Assembly (NCBI GenBank): GCA_013203245.1
Contig: JABMOR010000101.1
Coordinates: 1-31,579, forward strand
Direction: 5' to 3'
DNA: 31,579 nt
Origin: Candidatus Nitrosopumilus sp.
GTDB taxonomy: Archaea; Thermoproteota; Nitrososphaeria; Nitrososphaerales; Nitrosopumilaceae
A program made the translations under genes and the position numbers. The notes under the pieces were generated by a model. The model ran no database searches. It was not told the DNA's origin and saw nothing but the letters and a program-made list of their open reading frames with translations. How positions within the stretch are numbered: position 1 is the stretch's first letter; each line of letters starts with the position of its first letter. Positions 1 to 5,910 of the stretch are shown piece by piece.

Positions 1-2
1 CT

Positions 3-83
3 GCCTATATCTATTTTATATTCTCAGAACATGAAGCTAAAAAAATTATCAACTCTTTGAAAATGATTTCAAGTGAGAAGTAA
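3..83 (+). CDS. C-terminal end of an unidentified protein (partial)
   Basis: An open frame enters from the left edge and runs 26 codons to a TAA at 81-83. The residues seen include FIFSEHEAKKIINSLK. The stop codon overlaps the ATG of the next gene (TAATG), an arrangement typical of translationally coupled genes, which is the main reason to believe the frame. Too little is visible to name a family. It may be an antitoxin partner or any small element-borne protein coupled to the RHH gene. Confidence 0.45.
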   Translation, partial: AYIYFIFSEHEAKKIINSLKMISSEK

Positions 84-229
84 TGGCAAAAAGAATCACC
101 ATAATGATTGATGATGATCTTGTAAAGAAGTTACATGAAAGGCAATCAAAATTAATCAAAGAGTCTGTAAATTCGGTTAGCTTTTCTAGAGTTTTGAATG
201 AGATAGTACGTAAAAGCTTGAAAGCATAG
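83..229 (+). CDS. Small ribbon-helix-helix (CopG/Arc-like) DNA-binding protein
   Basis: This 48-residue protein has the classic RHH layout. A short N-terminal beta strand (KRITIMIDD) is followed by helix A (DLVKKLHERQSKLI), then a second helix opening with the SFSRVLNE turn and ending in VRKSLKA. RHH proteins dimerise through the strand and insert it into the DNA major groove, usually as repressors of mobile-element or toxin-antitoxin genes. The ATG overlaps the stop of the upstream partial gene (TAATG), so the two are probably co-translated. A copy of the ~70 bp repeat begins two bases after its stop codon, so that repeat could be one of its targets; this is inference. Confidence 0.75.
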   Translation: MAKRITIMIDDDLVKKLHERQSKLIKESVNSVSFSRVLNEIVRKSLKA

Positions 230-230
230 A

Positions 231-300
231 AAAAGGTCGTCAAAATTTTGTGAATATAGTATATCGATGTATTCCTAAAATTTACGTAATCTACCTAAGG
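231..300 (+). repeat. ~70 bp spaced direct repeat, copy 1
   Basis: It begins with AAAAGGTCGT (231-240) and ends with AAAATTTACGTAATCTACCT (277-296). Box A (AGGTCGT) and box B (TTTACGTAATCT) start 47 nt apart. Both boxes recur at the same spacing at 699-770 and 1017-1085. Box B contains the palindrome TTACGTAA. It lies directly after the RHH gene. Confidence 0.7.
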
Positions 301-301
301 A

Positions 302-442
302 TTATACCGAATAGTCAGGAGAATTTTCAGGATTGCCAAATTTCTTGCTTTTCTTTATGCTGTCAAATATGCATTTGTCAGAACAATGAGTAATATTTTC
401 ATTTTGTATCTCTCTTCCACAATTTTTGCACATATTTTTCAT
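302..442 (-). CDS. 46-residue zinc-ribbon mini-protein (DUF2116-like)
   Basis: The protein carries CKNCGRE near the N terminus and HCSDKC about 13 residues later, giving the pattern C-x2-C ... HCS-x2-C. This is a typical one-knuckle zinc ribbon and resembles the archaeal DUF2116 Zn-ribbon family, named from the motif only. The remaining C-terminal half is Lys/Ser/Pro rich. The ATG at 442 is chosen because the nearby ATG at 449 is in another frame. It sits alone between repeat copy 1 and the hairpin at 517-562. Such small ribbons are often nucleic-acid or protein docking modules, and the function here is unknown. Confidence 0.6.
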   Translation of the reverse strand: MKNMCKNCGREIQNENITHCSDKCIFDSIKKSKKFGNPENSPDYSV

Positions 443-516
443 GTTTCATTTTGAGTCTTAAGAGATATTTATCGACAATGTAGGATATCAAACTTGATAA
501 TTATTGGAAGCCGGGT

Positions 517-562
517 TGATTGCCTAATCCTTGGAGTAGGATTCTTGGTCAATAGGCAATCA
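517..562. repeat. Inverted repeat / hairpin with nested inner stem
   Basis: TGATTGCCTA (517-526) pairs with TAGGCAATCA (553-562), a perfect 10 bp stem. Inside it, ATCC (527-530) can pair with GGAT (539-542) around an 8-nt loop. No T-tract follows, so it is not an ordinary terminator. It could be a protein-binding site, a strand-transfer or replication hairpin, or a structured RNA. Confidence 0.6.
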
Positions 563-698
563 CATCATATGGATGATCTATCGTCTTGGGTTAAATGACA
601 TACCAGCTTCCACCATTATGATATTTTTTAATCTAATAAAATTAAGGTACAGTATCACAGATGAGAATTACATAATATTTCTAAAGATTATGCACAGA

Positions 699-770
699 GA
701 AAGGTCGTATCAATTTTGGAAAATACACCTATACGATAGTTATGCAAAATTTACGTAATCTATCTAACGA
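699..770 (+). repeat. ~70 bp spaced direct repeat, copy 2
   Basis: Box A is AGGTCGT at 702-708. Box B is AAAATTTACGTAATCTATCT at 746-765, which differs from copy 1 by one base over 20. The box-to-box distance is 48 nt. Between the boxes it shares a run of CAATTTTG-like sequence and a central CGAT with copy 1. Confidence 0.7.
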
Positions 771-846
771 TGACGCAACAGTACAAGCAAAACATAGGCA
801 TCAAATTCTACGATAATACAAACTAGTAGAAAGTACAAGAATCCAC

Positions 847-898
847 AATTACAGAATAGTAATGACTACGAGTTTGTACTTTGTGTACTATTGTAATT
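847..898. repeat. Imperfect inverted repeat
   Basis: AATTACAGAATAGTA (847-861) faces TACTATTGTAATT (886-898). Apart from a two-base bulge in the left arm the arms are exact complements over 13 bases. The loop contains two GTAC sites. It is a candidate recombinase- or regulator-binding structure. Confidence 0.5.
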
Positions 899-1016
899 CA
901 TAGGTGTACTGTATACAGAATACCAGTCATATGAAATAAGATACTGCCAGCACTATTGTACAATAATACAGATATCAGTACAGTATTACGAATTACTCTA
1001 CTATTTCTATTCGTAG

Positions 1017-1085
1017 AAAAAGTCGTACAAAATTCTATACTGTACGATCTAGCATACTAGTACAATTTTACGTAATCTGATACTA
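1017..1085 (+). repeat. ~70 bp spaced direct repeat, copy 3 (most diverged)
   Basis: Box A is AAGTCGT (1020-1026) and box B is TTTACGTAATCT (1067-1078), again starting 47 nt apart. The interior has diverged and now contains TACTGTAC (1038-1045). The copy ends about 25 nt from the stop codon of the integrase gene, a place where the attachment site of an integrase is often found. Confidence 0.6.
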
Positions 1086-1108
1086 GATTCGTAAGAAAAT
1101 AGTAGAAT

Positions 1109-2014
1109 CTATAGTGTAAGTAGAGGTTCTACTAGATTGTACTGTAATCGTAGTTTTTGGGGAGAATAATCAGTATAGTGTTTAGCTATGATACTAGGAC
1201 TAGTTCTACCACATAGTGCATCTATGTATTTGTCTGAGATTTTAGCTACAGTACACTTTTCCGTAAATACAGAACGTAATACATGAGGAGTTAATTCTAT
1301 TCCTAGCTTTTCAGATACTAGCTTGAAGTTATTTTGTATGGTTCTAGACTCTATTGAGAAAAGATTTTCATTGTTAGCTATGTATTTTCCTTCGATATAG
1401 TTTTGTAGAATTTTAGCCAATGGAGTAGTGAAGAAACTAACCCAAGAATGTTTAGTATCACCATCATGAATTTCAGATGCATCAATAGAGTTTATCTCAA
1501 AGTTTAGGTTCTCCACTTTTAGCTTGACAATTTCTCCAATTCGAAGACCCGAAGTATACATTAGAAGAAAAGCTATTTGTGATTCACCTTTCAACTCTTT
1601 GACAAATTCTAATAATTCTTGATCAGATGGAAGATGCTTTATCTTGGCTTTAGTTTTTGAGAATTCAAATGATTCAATCCAATTTCCTAGCTTGAGATAA
1701 TCTCTAATGTATCGCCTTAGTGCTTTAATTTGATTTGATTTCCATGAATCAGATTCATTAGTGTCAAGATATGATTTCACAGATTCTTTATTGATTATAC
1801 CATTACAATGATGTAAAAATCTAGAAAGAGTAGATAATTGATTAGTTATGGTCTTTGCATTTAATTTCAGTTCTTCTTTTGCATATGTTTCATATTCAGA
1901 GATACTTGATTTCAAATCAATAATTTCAGAATCTTTGTCAGGAACAATCTTTAGATGATTTTTGATTAGGTTTAGATCCTGAAGGATTAGGTCTAGTTTC
2001 GCATCACTAGACAT
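1109..2014 (-). CDS. Tyrosine recombinase (XerC/D-like integrase), 301 aa
   Basis: This is a site-specific recombinase that cuts and rejoins DNA through a 3'-phosphotyrosine. An N-terminal helical core-binding region occupies about 40-125. The catalytic domain follows with R158 (TSGLRIGE), a probable K188 in the beta-hairpin (DTKHSW), H244-x2-R247 (HVLR) and the nucleophile Y280 (AKHYTDY). The fourth position, usually His or Trp in LGH motifs, reads CGR (R270). The extra Tyr residues just downstream make the nucleophile call likely rather than certain. The start overlaps the end of the ATPase gene by 8 nt, so it is the last gene of the operon that begins at 5142. The 3' end faces repeat copy 3. 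It probably mobilises the element. Confidence 0.85.
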   Translation of the reverse strand: MSSDAKLDLILQDLNLIKNHLKIVPDKDSEIIDLKSSISEYETYAKEELKLNAKTITNQLSTLSRFLHHCNGIINKESVKSYLDTNESDSWKSNQIKALRRYIRDYLKLGNWIESFEFSKTKAKIKHLPSDQELLEFVKELKGESQIAFLLMYTSGLRIGEIVKLKVENLNFEINSIDASEIHDGDTKHSWVSFFTTPLAKILQNYIEGKYIANNENLFSIESRTIQNNFKLVSEKLGIELTPHVLRSVFTEKCTVAKISDKYIDALCGRTSPSIIAKHYTDYSPQKLRLQYNLVEPLLTL

Positions 2015-4013
2015 TTTCTTTTTTCTCCCATAATCTCACATCATGACCTTGCTTTCTGTGGAATTCTACAATATTTCCATTAAGTTGAGTCGATTCATTT
2101 TCTCCAAATTCTCCAGCATCACAAGTGCAGCAGTAAAATTTCTTCAAATTGCTCTCACTACTCTCACTGCTCTCACTGGCTTGTTTTTCGTGACTAGAAT
2201 TATCATTTTCCAGTGAGGGCTCTGAATTAGATTTGTGTGACCTCTCACTACTCTCACTGGTTTTCTTTGATTTTTGTGCCTGTTTTTTCTGCGGTGAGGG
2301 CAGTGAAGGCAGTGAGGGCTTTTTTGGTAAATCTTCTGCCAGTGTCTTTTGAAGTTCAATTTTTGAGATGCTGATAATTGAAGTATTTTTATCAAATTTT
2401 GGGTCTTGTTTTGTCCAGTGGTAATTAATCACATCAAAGCCTGCAGTTTTCAACAATGGCTTTACAACTTTGAAATGTTTTGTAATCTGATTGTAATGTT
2501 TGGGAAATTTGATGAATCGGTCTTTGAGATTTATCATTAATTTGTCTTCAGCGATTTTTGAAAGTTCAGTGAAAATGTTAAGGGCAGAATCTTCATAAAA
2601 TATTCTACCTTTCATGAGAATTTGAATGGCTTGAATTATCGGGTAATTTTCTTGATTAGAAATATTTCGTTGACTGACTTTAGTGTAATATTCTTTAAGA
2701 AATTTATTTGAAGTATTACCTAAACATCTAGAAATGACTTCACCCCAGATTTCAAAATCAGCCATTCTAGTTTTTGGTTTAATTTTATCTTTTAATTCAG
2801 GATATTTTTCTAAAGCCTTAGATAATGTCTTAAAGATTAATCCCAATACATTTGGTAAAATATCATTTAGTCTTTTTTGAAATTCTTTTTCGGTGATTAA
2901 ATTAGATTCATCTATCGTTTCACGATCATATGAAATTAAACGGGTTTGTAAATCAGGATAGTCTAAAGTTGGAATAATTCCATTAAGAACTATTTTAGAT
3001 CTAAAGCTAAAAATTGCTTCATCATTGTCAGTGTATAATTTTCGTCGTTCATTATTACTTCCTGTTATTCCCCTACAAACTACATCTGAAATTTTTGAAT
3101 CAATGTAACTTACATTATCAAAGCTTGCCAAATAACGATTAGAAAGTTGGATAATCAAGTCATTTGGTTTTTCTTGCATACTTGAAACATTGTCTTGACT
3201 TTGTTTTCCTGCTGGGTCTACAACTCGTTTTACGGTAGCTGTTGCAGTTGTCTTTATGCTTCCTGCACTTCCATCAAATACAATCATAGGCATAGAATAT
3301 GCCTGTAAGAACATGCAAATCAGATTAATTTTGAATACTAGTTGGTCATGTTCTGAGATGTGTAAGAGATTTACAAGAAGATCTAATGATATGTTAGTTC
3401 CTTTTTCGGGTTGAATTTGTTCTTGTAATGATTGACTTCTACGAAAAACAGGAGAATCTTTGTCTAGTTTTACAAGTTTAACTTTACCTTCAGTTATTTT
3501 GATAGCTTGCCATGATGAATTTCCTAAATCATACCAAATTTCATTTTCAAGTTGTGCAATTCTATTATAGACTTTAACTTTTTCAGTTCCATTCATTGTA
3601 GCTTTTGATATTATTGTATTTAGAATTGTTTTGTAATAATCTGAAGAGTGTAATTCATCAGAATTTACAAATTGATTATGCTCATTTGTTAGCCAATGAA
3701 TAGATCTTGTAGATGAAAGATTAAGAGTTTCAATATGGTTATTGTTTTTTAGAATTCCAAATACTTCATCAGAATTATTTTCTGAAATTACAAGCTTGTC
3801 TATTCGAGTTAATGCAAAATCATATAATTTTTTCTGATCAGATCTATTATCATCATCTAAACTTTTTTCAATAAACTTTTTTTTGTTTGCTTGTTTCTTT
3901 ACATCTTTTTCATCAGGATAGAATAAAGGATCAGGGCATTTACAACCCATTTTTCTAAGTTCCTTCAAAGTTTTTGCTTTGTAATCACTTTCTTCACAGA
4001 AATAAAATCCCAC
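2007..4013 (-). CDS. P-loop replication-type ATPase (phage D5/primase-helicase-like) with C-terminal C2H2 finger
   Basis: The 668-residue protein has a Walker A motif at 248-256 (GSAGSIKTT, with Ile in place of the usual Gly before Lys) and a Walker-B-like strand LASFDN at 295-300. The following arginine-rich stretch (SNNERRKLY) resembles the helicase cores of plasmids and phages. This suggests a replicative helicase or helicase-primase subunit; no primase motif was recognised in the N-terminal half. Residues ~560-625 form a Lys/Ser/Glu/Pro linker made of three-residue repeats. The C terminus is a C2H2 finger: C628, C631, H652, H657. The GTG start shares one base with the preceding stop (TAGTG), so translation is coupled to the upstream zinc-finger gene. 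A later ATG start is possible. Confidence 0.7.
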   Translation of the reverse strand: MGFYFCEESDYKAKTLKELRKMGCKCPDPLFYPDEKDVKKQANKKKFIEKSLDDDNRSDQKKLYDFALTRIDKLVISENNSDEVFGILKNNNHIETLNLSSTRSIHWLTNEHNQFVNSDELHSSDYYKTILNTIISKATMNGTEKVKVYNRIAQLENEIWYDLGNSSWQAIKITEGKVKLVKLDKDSPVFRRSQSLQEQIQPEKGTNISLDLLVNLLHISEHDQLVFKINLICMFLQAYSMPMIVFDGSAGSIKTTATATVKRVVDPAGKQSQDNVSSMQEKPNDLIIQLSNRYLASFDNVSYIDSKISDVVCRGITGSNNERRKLYTDNDEAIFSFRSKIVLNGIIPTLDYPDLQTRLISYDRETIDESNLITEKEFQKRLNDILPNVLGLIFKTLSKALEKYPELKDKIKPKTRMADFEIWGEVISRCLGNTSNKFLKEYYTKVSQRNISNQENYPIIQAIQILMKGRIFYEDSALNIFTELSKIAEDKLMINLKDRFIKFPKHYNQITKHFKVVKPLLKTAGFDVINYHWTKQDPKFDKNTSIISISKIELQKTLAEDLPKKPSLPSLPSPQKKQAQKSKKTSESSERSHKSNSEPSLENDNSSHEKQASESSESSESNLKKFYCCTCDAGEFGENESTQLNGNIVEFHRKQGHDVRLWEKKENV
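2154..2316. repeat. CTCACTG heptamer arrays (9-nt period, both orientations)
   Basis: On the plus strand CTCACTA/G occurs at 2154, 2163, 2172, 2244 and 2253. The inverse CAGTGAG or a near match occurs at 2211, 2292, 2301 and 2310. Within clusters the period is exactly 9 nt. The arrays lie in the linker of the ATPase gene, where opposite orientations encode Ser-Glu-Ser and Pro-Ser-Leu repeats. Confidence 0.7.
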
Positions 4014-4240
4014 TATTCATACACCTTTGAAAATTCAGATAGTGAATCCATAAGCCAAGAAGGGCTACGTTTCTCATACAGGGAATCAATCAAACCAAGT
4101 GAGATTGCTGTTTCTTGTTTTTCTCTATAATCATGATCATATTGGATATGTTTTTTGATTTGAGAGAGGTCTGAAGCTACAGGTGTTTTATTGAATCTAC
4201 ATCCTAAAACAGGGCATTTACGCATAGAAACTAGGCTCAA
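4013..4240 (-). CDS. Small C2H2 zinc-finger protein, 75 aa
   Basis: A single finger lies near the N terminus: CPVLGC (C-x4-C), then about 19 residues and HIQYDH (H-x4-H). The rest is a short helical tail. Archaeal elements often encode such one-finger proteins, which bind DNA or partner proteins. The TTG start overlaps the previous gene's TGA (TTGA), and an in-frame ATG five codons later is an alternative. The stop shares a base with the GTG of the ATPase gene. The finger resembles the one at the C terminus of that ATPase in general layout, which suggests they act in the same complex; this is inference. Confidence 0.7.
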   Translation of the reverse strand: MSLVSMRKCPVLGCRFNKTPVASDLSQIKKHIQYDHDYREKQETAISLGLIDSLYEKRSPSWLMDSLSEFSKVYE

Positions 4241-4458
4241 ATCAACTCTCCAATGAAATCATGATTGTTTGTAATGTGCCATTTCAAAGCACGAATGCTT
4301 GAGAATCTCTTAGAACGACCTTTGAGATTAATACATAATTGGCATAAAATTAATCCGTTCTCTGAAATCTTTATTGGTAGATCACTGTGTATCAAAAGTA
4401 TCAACTCCAAAGTTGGTTTTCCTAACTTGAAGATTAAGTCGCCAAACCAAGGCTTCAA
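4237..4458 (-). CDS. Small C2H2 zinc-finger protein, 73 aa
   Basis: The finger is at the C-terminal half: CQLC, then HITNNH, giving C-x2-C ... H-x4-H with a basic stretch (GRSKRFSS) between. The N-terminal half is hydrophobic (LELILLIHSDLPI) and of unknown role. The start codon is TTG. It overlaps the next gene by four bases (TTGA) and is preceded by only 17 nt, so it is part of the same operon. No family name can be given from sequence alone. Confidence 0.65.
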   Translation of the reverse strand: MKPWFGDLIFKLGKPTLELILLIHSDLPIKISENGLILCQLCINLKGRSKRFSSIRALKWHITNNHDFIGELI

Positions 4459-4475
4459 GTTGTATTTTTTTTAAA

Positions 4476-4811
4476 TTAATCAAAAGATGTATCCTCTAAT
4501 TTTGTACTAATATTGTTAGAATCATTATTCTCTAGAAAATCCGTCATCGATTCTTCTATATTTTGTATTGATAGAAGATTCTCGGGTAATTTCTCTAGAG
4601 GATGTATTGACGCACCATGATTCTTAGTCGATTTTATAACCTCTATGGCCTCCTGTTCTAGGATGTAGCCGAGGATTTTTACAGAATCATCATGTTCCAT
4701 GTGTAAAACATAATGTTTTTTGCATAACACAATTTTATTTGAGAAAGAATTATCAATTTGTACATCAATGCACGAGTAAGAATTATCTTTACAACAAAAA
4801 TTAGTATTCAA
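4476..4811 (-). CDS. Cys/His-rich small protein, 111 aa, paralogue of the next upstream gene
   Basis: Cysteines C6, C7 and C14 are followed by LCKKH (C30-x2-H33), a probable zinc site. A short helical segment after it (VKILGYILEQEAIEVI) aligns with the end of the 53-residue protein encoded just upstream. The C-terminal third is acidic and Asn/Ser rich, probably disordered. The TTG start overlaps the upstream TGA (TTGA). The role is unknown; the operon position suggests an accessory replication or regulatory protein. Confidence 0.6.
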   Translation of the reverse strand: MNTNFCCKDNSYSCIDVQIDNSFSNKIVLCKKHYVLHMEHDDSVKILGYILEQEAIEVIKSTKNHGASIHPLEKLPENLLSIQNIEESMTDFLENNDSNNISTKLEDTSFD

Positions 4812-4969
4812 TTTGAAACAACCTCTTGTAATGAATATTCTGTAACAAAATATTCAAAGTCAGGATCAGAAAGATGTATTTCACAAAGATCTATCTCAAC
4901 ATGCTTTCCATCCCAATCATAAATTCGTTTTACAATCTTTGTATTCTCGTCATTACATTTTCGTTTCAT
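4808..4969 (-). CDS. Cys/His mini-protein, 53 aa
   Basis: The reading frame has C5 and a LCEIH motif (C29-x2-H32), the same pattern as the LCKKH of the following gene, and a similar C-terminal helix (FEYFVTEYSLQEVV). The two are probably diverged duplicates. Both ends overlap neighbours by four bases: ATGA with the RHH gene upstream and TTGA downstream. These tight overlaps, and a good Shine-Dalgarno (GGAGGTAA) 5-12 nt before the ATG, support it as a real gene. Function unknown. Confidence 0.65.
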   Translation of the reverse strand: MKRKCNDENTKIVKRIYDWDGKHVEIDLCEIHLSDPDFEYFVTEYSLQEVVSN

Positions 4970-5142
4970 ATAATTACCTCCAAAGCTTTTGCTTCTTCTT
5001 TTTTGAGAAACCCCAATCTAGCTAATTCTTTACGAATAGCTATCCTAGTAAAATCAGATGCACCTTGACCACGTTTCTTTGCAATTTTATGAATTAGAAT
5101 AAGATCAGATTCTTCAATTTTGATGTTAAACTGAACTCGCAT
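4966..5142 (-). CDS. Ribbon-helix-helix regulator heading the element operon, 58 aa
   Basis: The N-terminal strand MRVQFNIKI is followed by helix EESDLILIHKIAKKRG, the turn GASDFTRIA and a second helix RKELARLG, the RHH fold. The ATG at 5142 lies about 26 nt from a TATAAAA box on the same strand, so the mRNA is probably leaderless. The palindrome TTAGGTAA-GG-TTACCTAA sits exactly between box and start, and is the obvious place for autorepression by this protein or by the divergent winged-helix protein. It is the first gene of the seven-gene coupled operon running down to 1109. Confidence 0.75.
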   Translation of the reverse strand: MRVQFNIKIEESDLILIHKIAKKRGQGASDFTRIAIRKELARLGFLKKEEAKALEVII

Positions 5143-5144
5143 AT

Positions 5145-5162
5145 TTAGGTAAGGTTACCTAA
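5145..5162. promoter_or_regulatory. Palindromic operator TTAGGTAA-GG-TTACCTAA
   Basis: Perfect 8-bp arms with a 2-bp centre lie between the TATA box and the start codon of the RHH gene. The sequence TAGGTAAGG inside it (5146-5154) recurs exactly at 5199-5207, just before the ATG of the divergent winged-helix gene, so one regulator could control both promoters. Confidence 0.7.
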
Positions 5163-5164
5163 CC

Positions 5165-5171
5165 TTTTATA
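5165..5171 (-). promoter_or_regulatory. TATA box (TATAAAA) of the element operon
   Basis: The minus-strand TATAAAA is centred about 26 nt before the ATG at 5142, the normal archaeal distance for a leaderless transcript. Confidence 0.65.
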
Positions 5172-5198
5172 GCTGATGTTATACTTACTAAATTAAGA

Positions 5199-5207
5199 TA
5201 GGTAAGG
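5199..5207 (+). promoter_or_regulatory. Second operator half-site TAGGTAAGG
   Basis: This is an exact nine-base copy of the half-site at 5146-5154. It lies between the TATA-like TTATACTT (5179-5186) and the ATG of the winged-helix gene at 5211. Confidence 0.5.
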
Positions 5208-5210
5208 CAT

Positions 5211-5906
5211 ATGTTACGAACAAAAAGATACCCCACAGGATACATTCAAGGTCAGATATTATCAAAATTAAAGAAAAAGGGAAAAATCAGATTCTCTGAT
5301 CTGATCAGCGAACTTGGAATATCAAAACCAGTGTTAAGTGAACATTTGCTTAAACTAGGAACGAAAAAAGTAATTTTTTCAGAAAAGAAAGGTCGTGAAA
5401 AATATTACATGTTGACAAAAACTGCCAAAAAAACTCATTCAGTTCAACTAGAATTATTGAAATCGGATTTTGATACGTATATGGGTATTTCTGGTTTAGA
5501 TTATGATGAATCCTCAAAATATTATAAAACAGATGGAATGTTAGAAATGAATGTTAATAAAATAGGTTCATTTTTTTTATTTTGTGTAATTAAAAGTATC
5601 TTGACTGGTAAAAATTGGTGCAAATCTACAGGAGTAGAAGAATTATGTTATTCTACATTCGAATCTTTTTTTTCAGACATATTTAGACCAAAATTAATTT
5701 CAGAGGAGATAATGATGTTAATATTAAATGGGGAAAGACCAGTTAATTTTAAAAAAATTAAAAAAGTTTGTAAAGAGTTAGGAATTGAATCAAAAATTGA
5801 AAAATCATATGAAATTTTGAAACAGAATTATCCAATAGATGTTAATAGGTATGAAATAATGATTCAAAATCCACTTGCTAAAGGTACATCATATCTAAAA
5901 TTATGA
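5211..5906 (+). CDS. Winged-helix transcription regulator, 231 aa
   Basis: Residues ~10-75 form an ArsR/MarR-type winged helix. They comprise a first helix (IQGQILSKLKKKG), the helix-turn-helix (FSDLISELGISKPVLSEHL) and a wing with the usual GREKYYMLT hairpin. The C-terminal ~150 residues match no family I recognise and are probably a dimerisation or sensor domain. It is transcribed divergently from the RHH-led operon across a 68-bp region with shared TAGGTAAGG sites, which suggests it is a lysis/lysogeny-like or copy-control switch for the element. It converges on the second integrase with only 4 nt between stops. Confidence 0.75.
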   Translation: MLRTKRYPTGYIQGQILSKLKKKGKIRFSDLISELGISKPVLSEHLLKLGTKKVIFSEKKGREKYYMLTKTAKKTHSVQLELLKSDFDTYMGISGLDYDESSKYYKTDGMLEMNVNKIGSFFLFCVIKSILTGKNWCKSTGVEELCYSTFESFFSDIFRPKLISEEIMMLILNGERPVNFKKIKKVCKELGIESKIEKSYEILKQNYPIDVNRYEIMIQNPLAKGTSYLKL

Positions 5907-5910
5907 AAAA

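Larger units (their letters stand above)
443..1108. other. Repeat-rich non-coding zone next to the integrase gene
   Basis: No convincing gene was found in these 666 bases. The only longer frame, on the plus strand at 573-758, runs through the hairpin flank and ends inside repeat copy 2. The zone holds two of the three ~70 bp repeats, a 10-bp-stem hairpin (517-562), an inverted repeat at 847-898, the perfect palindrome CTGTATACAG (909-918) and four GTACTGTA-type octamers. GTAC tetramers are clearly over-represented from about 780 to 1065. The position at the 3' end of the integrase operon fits an attachment site, an origin or a control region, but nothing in the sequence proves which. Confidence 0.6.

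Noticed and set aside
573..758. 61-residue plus-strand frame
   Set aside because: It ends inside repeat copy 2, has no recognisable domain and no good promoter; it is more likely part of the non-coding zone.
2144..2395. Frame rich in VRVVR/HCPHRRK in the ATPase gene
   Set aside because: It is a shifted reading of the CTCACTG arrays on the same strand as the ATPase gene.
4874..5068. Hydrophobic plus-strand frame
   Set aside because: It lies antisense to two short genes with better start, overlap and motif support.
5388..5396. AAAGGTCGT resembling box A of the repeat
   Set aside because: It encodes the wing of the winged-helix protein and no box B follows 47 nt later.
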